A stretch of DNA of 64,000 bases from Toxonevra muliebris. Its lineage: Eukaryota > Arthropoda > Insecta > Diptera > Pallopteridae. The stretch's first letter is position 1. Every line of letters starts with the position of its first letter. Below the pieces are notes generated by a model. That model was not told where the DNA came from, searched no databases, and saw only the letters and a list, made by a program, of their open reading frames with translations. The position numbers and the translations under genes are program-made. Location of the stretch: contig OY829326.1 of NCBI GenBank assembly GCA_963691655.1, forward strand, positions 53,437,776 to 53,501,775, given 5' to 3'. Below, piece after piece: positions 54,709 through 64,000 of this stretch.

Positions 54709-54995
54709 CATAAAAATTCTAAACTGCGATTTTTTTTCAGCAATTGTTAGTGGGGGTATGATAGATGGAAAAACCACAAAAATCAGCACTGGGGTTGACC
54801 CCCCCAAAAAACCCCCTCTTTGGTGAAAAAAGCCTTTTTGTACTAATAAATGGTTAACCGTTGGAGATATCCAAAAAATTATCTAGCACACATAAAAGGC
54901 TCTGCAACCCCAGGATTGATTTTTGTGGTTTTTGAATCTATCATACCTCCACTAACAATTACTGAAGAAAAATCTCAGTTCAGAATTTTTGTGAT
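54709..54995. mobile_element. Foldback element with ~90-bp inverted arms
   Basis: Left arm 54709-54800 (CATAAAAATTCTAAACTGCG to CACTGGGGTTGAC) is mirrored by right arm 54905-54993 at roughly 85-90% identity, including TAGTGGRGGTATGATAGAT and AAAAACCACAAAAATCA. The ~105-bp loop contains C-runs and G/T-rich sequence. No coding sense and no certain target duplication. Confidence 0.8.
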
Positions 54996-54999
54996 GTAA

Positions 55000-57050
55000 A
55001 TCTTTATAATGGCTGGACTATTGGGAAATGATCTACCGTTACGAATACGAAAGAAATGGTAATCCTGATTCCAATGAATTCGAAGATAGCGTTGCCAACT
55101 ATAAGAAGAAAGTTCGAATGGAAAAATCAGCTGTTTTGTGCTAACAGTGAAAAGAAAAAGTATTACAAATTTTAAGAAAATATAAAAATTAATCAAAATG
55201 AAGTGTTTTTGTGTAACAAGTAGCAGCGGTATTTTTAGTAGAGGAAGAGACGGAGTATCGAAGCAGATGCTTAAAACTGGAACGAAAGCTGTTAATGTTT
55301 GCAATCCCCTTAATACGGACAACCGAGTGTGAGCCGGCTATGCATGTACAAACATAAATACTAATTTCTTTCTCTTTGCTTTGTGAAGAATTTCAGACTT
55401 AACAAAAACGCGTTCAAGTACGTACTGAATGTAGTGGAGGATGAACTTGGGCCAAATCGAAAGCAGGGAGTTACAGCTTAAGAACACATTGTGGCTGTTT
55501 TGCTATTTCTGTCTGTGGATATCAACATGGTGTTGGAAAAGATCAGGAAGTTGGAATGGCACAATCAACGATGTCATAAGAAATGAAACGGAGCTTGAAT
55601 ATTTTGAAAGCGAAACTTTGGGCAAAGTGGATAATGATGAAACGAGTGAGGCCAAAATAGATTTCTGTAGAAGAACGCTGGTATTTTAGATAAGTAATTA
55701 TAGTCAATAATTGATCTTCCTTACATTTTCCGTAATCTTCCATAAATTGGGAGAAGTCTATGTGTTTGTCAGCTGATTTTGACATTTAACATTATTTGCA
55801 CTAACAGAGCAGTGTGCTTTCTTAATGCTGTACCTATTACAGTGTTGCTACCATTTATTCTGAAGACTCATTCTTAAAAATGGTTATCAAATAAACTCCA
55901 AAATGGGAGGAAGGGGATAGTAAACTGGGGAGGGAAGATGGTAGTAAAAAATTTTCAAAGTTTCATAACGAATAACTTTGTTCTAATAATTTTGTTACCC
56001 AGATACATCCAACTTTCGAACTAACTATATTTTGAAAACTAGAACAACTGTAAGAAACTATCTTCAGATTTGCCATCAGTGGATCAAAATTATTTTTTTA
56101 ATACCCATCTATATAAGAAAAGTTTATTTTAATTGTACTTACACAGTGTTATAAAGCGAGTAAGAAAGGTTTGATTAGTTCTTTGAACTACTAAAAACGT
56201 GAAATATTTTCTTAATTAACTTTTCCCATGTTTTTCACTTGCTGCTAATCAAGTCGCTCATCTAAAAGTCATTCTGAGCTTGGCAATGACGCTTTTAACT
56301 TATATGCACTCTAAATAAATAAAATTTTTCAACCAAATTTATAACCATGTCTTGACATTTATTGACCATTAAAAGAAATCAAATCTCACATACGCCAATG
56401 TGAATTGTATCTTTCTTCAAATGAGTCATTTCTTCGAAGTCTAAACAATAGATTTGTTCGCGTACAAAATAATTATTCTTTTTTATTTATTATTTTTGGT
56501 GTTTGTACTTTCATAATCACGTTTATCTTTAAATTTGTAATTTTTCTATTTTTACTGAAACCTTTTAATAACAAGATTGTGAATCTTTTTGCTTTAGAAT
56601 TTAGAAAATTTTTTTAAAATATTAAATAAATTGTTATTAATTTTTTATTGATAAAAATTTGCAATAACTAAAATCCATCATACGATTTTCTAACGGTTTT
56701 ATTGTTACATTTTAAAAACAAATGTTATTACACATTTGAGTTTTCATATTTTTTATACAAGTTTTTATAATTTTCCGTTCGCTAAACTTAAAATAAAACT
56801 GCAGAGTATCGACAAATTCACGCGGCATAATAACGCTGTCACATTTAAAACGCTCATAACCCTATGAGAACGAGCCTATGCATATTTTGTTTTATTTAAT
56901 TTTTTTTTAATTGCATGTTCTGAATGAATTTGATGATCCAATATTCGCTGTAGGCAATTGAAAAATAATTTTTATTACATCTCCTAATAGTATTGCAAAT
57001 TTGTGAGCGTTCATAACTATGAACGCAAGGTAAGTGGAACAACCTCCTTT
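55000..57050. other. No supported gene
   Basis: Short frames at 55441-55689 and 56405-56617 have no family resemblance and no splice context. Confidence 0.4.
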
Positions 57051-57212
57051 TTTTTGCACGAAGTAGCGAAGAAAATAAGTCATTGTGAAATTGTAAAGCT
57101 TCTGGCTTTTCCAAATTTAACTAAACTTTTTACTTTTATTGCATTTTCGCCACACTCCAATGCCGATTCTGAGCGAATATTTTCTATTGCTACTGATACT
57201 AAAACCAAGTGA
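57051..57212 (+). pseudogene. hAT transposase C-terminal (dimerisation) relic
   Basis: VKLLAFPNLTKLFTFIAF and SPHSNADSERIFSIATDTKT match the conserved hAT dimerisation block (FPNL...SPHSNA-SER-FS). The frame starts within lost sequence and stops at once after K-T-K. A different lineage from the minus-strand relic at 61.4-62.3 kb. Confidence 0.75.
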
Positions 57213-57473
57213 AGTTACCAGTAATTCATTCTTTTTCTTTCTTCGTCGTCAATACCATAGGCTGTCAAAACCACTGTTTACTTTTAATTGTTTGTTTACG
57301 TTTTTTCTCCATTTTGACATTCTCTGCATGCCGCAATTGTGGCCGCATCAACAAAGATGTGTTGTTACGGCTGAATTTGACATTTTATGGTATCTGACGC
57401 AACAACAAAGATGAGTTGTTATTACCAAGGTGAAATTGATGTAATCTTGCTATCATCTTCTGACCGTTGTATT

Positions 57474-57540
57474 CACACCGAGCATATCGTCAGAGAATAT
57501 ATTCTCTGAGAGTATATTCTCTGATATCGTGCTCGGTGTG
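57474..57540. repeat. 67-bp palindrome ending CACACCGAGCA
   Basis: CACACCGAGCA at the left is exactly mirrored by TGCTCGGTGTG. Inside, CAGAGAATATATTCTCTGAG and AGTATATTCTCTGATATCG form further self-complementary blocks. The strand can fold into a nested hairpin. Confidence 0.85.
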
Positions 57541-58835
57541 AGAGTGTGTAAAGACTCTATGTGTGTGTTCGCTGCAACAACAATTTCATGGTGTTCGTCG
57601 AACAAAATCTGAACATAACCATAGCCTAAAGGAAACAGCAGCAATTTTGTCTCTTCCAAAACAACTGTTGCCAATATGAAATGGCTCTTACTTCTTTTTA
57701 CTGGAAAAGTAAAGAAACAAACGTTATTAGTTTGACATTAATATGAAAAAAAATGCAATTGGCAAAAAATGTTTTCTTCTCTTTCTTCATTTTGACAAAT
57801 TCTATGAGTTATGAATACAAAGTACGAATCAGAAATATAAATAAAAATGCTTCTGATTTTGTTACTTTATATGAAAATATTTGCATCAATTTCATATTCG
57901 ATTAGGCAATTGTTTGAATCGTTTATTTGCATAGACTACAGTTGAAGAGTGCGGTCGTTTAGTTTAATTATTTTTACCACTTCAAAGTTTCAGAAGAAGA
58001 AAACTAATCATTAAAGATTTTTAAAAATTGAAAAGAATTAAGATGAGTTAGAAACGGATAGCTGTAAGCAAATCAGCTTGAATTCCGTTAGATGTGAGTG
58101 GTCTATTGCATTCCATACCGCTCTTAATATCCTAACATAAACTTATTTAAGTTTCATAACCTCACTTAAGTTCCCTAACCTAACTCAACCTTAGTGTGAC
58201 CATTTTCTAACAACTCACTGCTACCGTAGAATACCTTATATCCGATCATAATCTAATTTCTAAAATTGTATTTGTTTGTTTACTATTATTATTGTTAGTA
58301 ATACTTATTATTTTGATTTATTTTTAGTGAATTTGGTATTTCTTTTTTTTTTTTTCTTTACTAACTCACCTCGATTGGGCGAAAAAATAAAATGCGCTTT
58401 GCATACAAAACATGCTACTTAACGAAATAAAAACTTCGTAATAAAATTTGTCGTATATATTTTTCGAATTTTTATTAAACGTTTTCCTTTTGCGGGTCCC
58501 TGGCCTCTTTTGTCGTTCATTCGTTCGTCAAAGATTGATTGTTGATGGCAGTTGAAATGTTCAACGTTTATTTACAGCTTGAAATTAATTACATTTGTGT
58601 GGGACATTACACGTTCACAAGGTCATTGTGGGAATTGACGCCAAATAAATTTTTTATTAATATTTCAATGTAATTCAAATTTTTCGATGTCGGTAATATG
58701 TTTCGTAGTTTATGTATTGATTTTTATTAGCTGCATTCCACTAAACGTCTTTTTACCATGTAAAAACGTTAACATTTTAAGGGGATGCTACACTTTCTCG
58801 ATCTAAAATTTGAGCGATTTTTTTGGACTGATAGA
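57541..58835. other. No supported gene
   Basis: Contains a paralogue (57648-57690) of the DNA into which the 31.6-kb hAT element inserted. Otherwise unremarkable AT-rich DNA. Confidence 0.4.
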
Positions 58836-58839
58836 TTAA

Positions 58840-58969
58840 CTCAGTAATGGCTAGCGGTGCCATATGGCACCTTGTTGCTGAGCCGTTCCTGAGCCTGGTT
58901 CAAAAACAATTTTTTTCTCAAGTAACTTTATTGATCTATCTACTTTAATTACCGCTCGTCTTTGATGGG
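58840..58969. mobile_element. TTAA-flanked piggyBac-like miniature element, copy 2 (130 bp)
   Basis: TTAA at 58836-58839 and 58970-58973. Shares TAGCGGTGCCATATGRCACC, GCTGAGCCGTTCCTGAGCC and TTCAAAAACAATTTTTTTCT with copy 1, in the same orientation and with the same 130-bp length. Confidence 0.85.
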
Positions 58970-58973
58970 TTAA

Positions 58974-60784
58974 TAAAAATGTACTTTCAGGCTTCGGAAT
59001 TTTTTTGACATATATTTAAAGACTTCAAGTGCCAGAAAAAGTTGTGTTATAAAATTGTGAGGACGTTTTGAAAGTCGCCATTAACTGGCGTGCACTATTG
59101 CTACTCACTGGAACATCTGAAGAAAAAAGAAAGTACCATTAGAAAAATGATGACTGTGGTCCAAATATATTTTATTCACAAAATAACAGACCATCAAAAT
59201 TGGTTTTTTCAAAAAAATGTAAAAACTGCGTTACAAATTGAGAAAAGTTTGTCTTGGGAACATTATTGTGTAAAATAACTTATTTCAATTTCAGAAAAAG
59301 TTAAATTTTTGCTTATTTATCGTGCACACCAAGGGCAAAAATCTTGTTTTGAGAAAAACGCGTTCAAAGTTTTAACTATCGGTTTTTAATATATAAAACA
59401 TGCTTCTTCTTCTTTTATATAATGGCTGAACGTAATGTGATGTGTAAGTTTAAAGGTTACAGTCAGCCAGGATTAAGAGCTATTAATCCGAAGATGTTGG
59501 AGGAAGGCACAGCTGAACCTTTCCGAACAAGAAGCTGAATCACCGATATGGCCTGTCTGACACTTGACGCTAAATCGTCTACATCTTCGAAAGTAGTCGG
59601 AGTTTCTATCTGAAATTTTTACAAAATACTTTTCAAACATAATACTTTTAGAAAAATTCATATTTCCAAACCGAAAAAATGCAGGTCCCTTAATTTCCAT
59701 AAAAAAAAAACTCAATTGTGGAAAAAAAGAAACATTAATAATAAAATTTAGAGATAACTAGGTAATTTTCAGGAGAAATTTACACTCTCTCATGCACAAA
59801 GATTTGCTCGCAATTGTGCAATTATTGCCGCAAAGAAAGAGAACGAGTCAAAACCTTTCAATAATATTAAATTTTTACACAATAGAGAAGATTTGTACTT
59901 TTATAATAAAACAACGACAAAAAAAAGTGGTAGTTATATAGTATTTATGTAAATATTTATAAAGTATTTTGTTTTTGTAGCTTGCCGTCTCGCTAGCCTC
60001 ACATAGAGAGATCTTTTCAACTATGCATGTATGTCAAGTTTTGGTTGACGAAGTTGTGCTGCGAGGAGAATGAAGAGCACAACTTTCACTTTCTTGTCAA
60101 AAGCCTAAAATGATTGTCACCAATTTGTGTTACGTATAAGTATTTTTCTATTATAAACATTGCAACGCTTAACATTTTTGAGATGAAGCAAATCTTATCA
60201 TAAAAAAAATAAATCACATGTGTCTGCAATTGCAACGTGTTATTAAAAGCACAGACGTTTTAAAGCTATTTTAAAACCATATTTTGTATTCTGTTTTATT
60301 TTTTTTTATCTTTTTTTGTAATGAGTAGGTACAGGTACAACCAATTTTATTAAAATACCTTATTAAATTAAAAAAAAAAACTTATATTACTATATTTGTT
60401 TTCGTATTTCATTGCAATACATCAGCCATCATGACGATAATTCTTTTTGTCGTAGTTATTGAATTTTAATGATTTTTTACTTTATTTTTCTGAAATTGAA
60501 ATTTTGTATACCCAAAATGGTAATGCTCCAAATCAGAGCAAACGAAAAAAAAATAAAATTAGGTACCTAGGTACTCAATTATATCTACACGAAACGGTAT
60601 GTAATAGAATTAAACACAAATTCGAACACTTGAAATAATGTGGAGGCGTATAAAACCGTTTTAATTGTTAAAACACTCTACATACACCAAATTTATATTC
60701 ACAGGTAAATATATGTATATGAGTGTGCATTTAGTTTTTATATTTTAAGCAAAAATCGTTTAAGCGTAGCAGTTATGCCTTATA
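58974..60784. other. No supported gene
   Basis: AT-rich. Frames at 59090-59278 and 59473-59715 show no recognisable domain. Short inverted matches around GTTGTGCT/AGCACAAC at 60045-60085. Confidence 0.4.
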
Positions 60785-61124
60785 CTATGTTCCCACTGAG
60801 CCGAAACTGTGTGGCTTCGATCATTTACGTGAAACTATGTTGAAATGCTCCATTTCGGCATATCAAAATATGTCAAACGAAACCACGGACATGAGGTGTT
60901 TCAACGAAACTGCATTTGAAACCGATCAAAAATCTGGAATTGACATTTATATTTTGCTTTGCGTACAACTTGATTAATATGGAGGAACGAAGATATAAAA
61001 AAAAATAAATTTGTGGAGAGCGTGGGGAAAGGAGCTCATAGTCGAGGCATCGGACAGAAAAGGGGGGAGCTGTGTAAGGCAAAAAAAAGAAAAGAAAAAG
61101 GAATTTCGGCTCAGTGGAACATGG
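60785..61124. mobile_element. TA-flanked miniature inverted-repeat element (340 bp)
   Basis: Ends CTATGTTCCCACTGAGCCGA and, inverted, CCATGTTCCACTGAGCCGAA (one base shorter), with TA at 60783-60784 and 61125-61126. The interior has further GAAAC/GTTTC motifs and no frame. Tc1/mariner-type by its duplication. Confidence 0.75.
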
Positions 61125-61389
61125 TAATAGATTGAAAATAAATTACCAATTTGAAATTTCGGTCAAAACATGGATATTTCTGTCATTAATTATGCTAGGA
61201 ATAATTACAGTTAAAATTAATTTTTTTTTTTTGCCAATGGTATCCTCAATGTACTTTCAAGTGTCAATTACGCACAAACATGTTTATTGTCAATCAAATG
61301 ACGTTGATCAAAGAAAAAAAATTCAAAATTTATATTTTCGAAATTTGTTTGCTGTCATAATCTCGTGAACCTCATTCGGCTCAACACCT

Positions 61390-62320
61390 AAGTCCCCTTG
61401 AATTTATTGTCAGTACTGCGAGTGCGCTGAGTTTTTTGCTGCCCGTTGAGTTCCGTATGTAGGTTTTGATTCTCTTCAGTATCGAAAATCACCTCTCCAC
61501 ACTTGCCATTGTTGCTTTCAATGACAATTTATACTCAGCTCTCACAGCGAATTTTGAGACTCGATCATTAAAGTTGCAGCATTTCAGGTACAGCAAATCC
61601 AGCCAGAAGTACCTGTAATCTTGAGAGGATTCCCACATTTTCATTGAGAAATTTGTCTAACAAATTCTGATTTAGCATATTAACCGAAAATACAGCAAAA
61701 CGAAAATACGATTCAACAGAGTCTGTTTGATAATTATAACGAGCTATTTTCTTCAACGTGAGTCCCGAAATTCTGAGTTCCATATCGACTGCTTCTTTCG
61801 GTATCTTTTCAGCTGGTTTCAAAATTTCGCTGAATGATAATTCTGAACTTTTTCTTCCACCTTGAAAAGTATTCACAATTTCGTGAACATGTTTTACTCC
61901 TGATGCCAAATCAAGTGATTATTCTTGCAGTCGAAATGACAAAGGATACGTGAAACTGAAAAGTTTGTCACAAACCAAGAAACTGACAATGAACTCGCTT
62001 TTCTGAACTGCTGGAAGTAGACAGACAGTTTTTTTTAAATGGCCCAAGATTTTCTCAAAATTTCTTCTAATCCCATCGGGATGATTTTGAATAGTTCGAC
62101 GAAGGGTAGTATGCTGTCATGTCGTTCAATAAATTGTGTTTCGGAAAGATGAATGAGCCTCTTGCTCTTTAGGGTATGTTCTTGGATGAGGCCATGAAGA
62201 ATTTTCGTTGCATACGCATGGTTTTTGAACAAGTTCCATGTACGTGGCATTTTTGAGATTATTGAGAGCATGTTTCTTCAAGTTCACATCCCCGGAATAG
62301 ATCCGAAAGCACCTCACATA
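61390..62320 (-). pseudogene. hAT-superfamily transposase relic
   Basis: Read on the minus strand. The segments are HLSETQFIERHDSILPFVEL (catalytic-domain start, about 62100), then after a frameshift VKHVHEIVNTFQGGRKSSEL, ARYNYQTDSVESYFRFAVFS and VNMLNQNLLDKFLNENVG, and after another break KATMASVER, a stop, FSILKRIKTYIRNSTGSKKL and SALAVLTIN, the C-terminal dimerisation block. The order matches the hAT group related to THAP12/52-kDa-repressor-like proteins. Several stops and frameshifts; not functional. No terminal repeats or duplication were found. Confidence 0.8.
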
Positions 62321-63700
62321 TGTAGAAGCAAAATACTTGAAACTTGAATACTTGAATCAAGGGCCAAAGTTTTAGTCAATTTCGAAAAAAAGAGTTCAAC
62401 CAGAGGTGCATTCTATTTATATATTAGAAACTGTTGTTTTTTTTCTTACATATGACAACAAAGATTTATTTTTATAAGTATTACTTACAAGCCTAACAAG
62501 CCCAGATTAGTCCACCTAGTTTCTTATTCATAGGTAGTAAGTACACATACTACAAATTTTATTTTAATATGTAGATTGAATGAGGTGTCAATTTTGGAAC
62601 CACAAAAAATCTTGTTTAAATTTATAATGTATATTTTGTGTAACATTAGCAACAGAATATTCGATTAAACACATTTGTATAAATATTTTAAATTAATTTT
62701 TTGATACCTGCTGCATATGTAAAAACGAAAGTGCAATCTGTGGTAAGAGTTCACAAAATCAAAAAAAAAAAAAAAGATTAGGGTGTGTTTCGCATGAAGT
62801 TTTCAATCATGCCAATAAAAATTGTCTTCAATCCTTTTGGATTATAATTAATTGACTGCGTTTCACGAATAAGCTTTACGTTTTTTATAATCAACAGTAG
62901 TATGAACTGTCAAAATTTCATGCCTTTGACAGTTTGTTATTTATGAATAAAAAAAAAAACAATGTCTACCTAAATTTGGCAGAAAACATTTGGCATAAAT
63001 AAAAAATAAATAAAAGTTTTGTTAAAGTTTTCTTTCATATAGAATTTTTTAATCATTGCTTATTTTACATACACACTGATTTGCATGCATGTATATGTAT
63101 ACAGTGGTGAGCAATAAAATGAATACAATCTCTGATTACTTTGTGGATTGTCATTTATATATGTTATCTATAATCGCTCACTAAGCTAAGTACAGCAATT
63201 AATATAAATTTGCTCAGTAGATAAGTTGTATCTATTTAAGTGACTACGCGTCAAAGTCCACAAGTAAGTTATATGCAAGAAATCCCAAGAGGAGTTACAA
63301 GTAAATAATTATCTATAAGCGCACATTTTGTTTGTCTGCAAAATTCTCTCACTGTATGAAAATAGCTCAAATTCCAAAAATGTGAAGATAAGTAAAAATA
63401 TTGAATATTTTTGAAATAGGAAAAAATCTGTTAAAAAAAATTATTTAAATCAAATCATAAAATTTTTTAGTATTGATCCTTTAAATAGAAATATACAGTG
63501 ATTCACAAAATCGATCAACACCAAGCAACTTTTTTGGGGCACGATAAATAGCCAAGAATTGCATCAAATTAAAAATTAACAGCATAATTAAGTGTCTACT
63601 TATCCAGATGAACAGAAATGGAAACAAAATTATGGAATCAGATAATATCGTCAGGTTCAAAAAGGGTCGAAAGGGTCAAAAGAAATTTCGACAATACATA
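62321..63700. other. No supported gene; possible Tc1-type ends
   Basis: ACAGTGGTGAGCAATAAAAT at 63101 and TACAGTGATTCACAAAATCG at 63495 resemble the outer ends of Tc1-like elements (TACAGTG...), both in the same orientation. No transposase reading frame accompanies them. Confidence 0.35.
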
Positions 63701-63704
63701 AATT

Positions 63705-64000
63705 ATGATTTTTTTAAATTTTTTGGCCGATAATTTTTTCAAAATCGGACAATGCCTCGAGAGGTTCAAAGTTTTCAAGAAATTTAACAAAAATTGTATG
63801 AGAAGTTTAAATTATGGTCGAAAAGCTATGAACATAAACAGAGGCAGACCCAAACCAGATTTTCCACCTCTTTATCTTAATAACTCCGTGATCGAATACG
63901 TTGAGAACATAAAGAACCTCGGAGTTTACTTTAGTGAAAACCTCTAGTGGAAACTATATACTAATAGAATAGTTAGTATCAAAAATGTATGGTGCTTTGG
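63705..64000 (+). pseudogene. LINE reverse-transcriptase fragment running off the window
   Basis: PPLYLNNSVIEYVENIKNLG, VYFSENL, a TAG stop, then W, aligns with the conserved INGT-I--V---KNLGV--D--L-W segment of Jockey-like reverse transcriptases, equivalent to INEKCDLGVLFDSKM in the 41-kb relic. The readable part continues past the right edge, so the extent is unknown. Confidence 0.65.

Noticed and set aside
63101..63520. Two TACAGTG-type sequences as a complete Tc1-like element
   Set aside because: Both lie in the same orientation rather than inverted, and no transposase lies between them.

Overview
The window looks like a piece of a higher-dipteran (brachyceran fly) nuclear genome. It is very AT-rich, the genes have short GT-AG introns mixed with multi-kilobase introns, there are many poly-A/poly-T and microsatellite runs, and introns and intergenic DNA are crowded with small DNA transposons and broken LINEs. 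The proteins read as fly orthologues. A tephritid fruit fly is my best guess, but this is inference and no species can be named from the sequence alone.

I can support five protein-coding genes. (1) Tdh, mitochondrial L-threonine 3-dehydrogenase, + strand, six exons between 3454 and 12472, with two ~3.6-kb introns loaded with repeats; every junction keeps the reading frame (366 aa). (2) An unrecognised Gln/Asn-rich protein gene, - strand, 24267 to 17847, with one long first coding exon and two alternative last coding exons that both fit its phase. (3) Vma21, the V-ATPase assembly factor, + strand, 26947-27328 (105 aa). (4) A glutaminyl-peptide cyclotransferase, + strand, 29022-30134 (347 aa), with a possible extra upstream first exon at 27776-27922 that looks like a mitochondrial leader. 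(5) A ZnT/SLC30 zinc-transporter-family gene, - strand, 45146 to 34229 (578 aa), split by an 8.9-kb intron, with substitutions at the usual metal-site positions of TM2 and TM5. Tdh, Vma21 and the cyclotransferase appear, from memory, to have neighbouring gene numbers in Drosophila (CG5955, CG5969, CG5976), so the order may be conserved microsynteny. They do not form a functional pathway.

The rest is mobile-element debris, and much of it has readable ends. There is an almost complete but frameshifted mariner-type element (1127-2380, TA duplication), four hAT-type non-autonomous copies or fragments (three with exact 8-bp duplications), two copies of a foldback family with CACAG ends and 3-bp TAA/TTA duplications, two 130-bp TTAA-flanked piggyBac-like elements, and two TA-flanked miniature elements. 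LINE reverse-transcriptase/RNase H relics lie at 9.9, 41, 44 and 64 kb, and hAT transposase relics at 57 and 62 kb. Several inserts are nested: a hAT miniature sits inside an older repeat, a TA miniature inside a 300-bp tandem duplication, and a LINE inside a long-inverted-repeat element.

From about 45.4 kb to the right edge I see no intact gene, only relics, repeats and possibly unseen 5' non-coding exons of the ZnT gene. I found no CRISPR-like, bacterial or obviously transferred system. The most interesting items are the paired alternative last exons, the altered ZnT metal site, the candidate mitochondrial exon of the cyclotransferase, and the set of miniature elements with intact target duplications.
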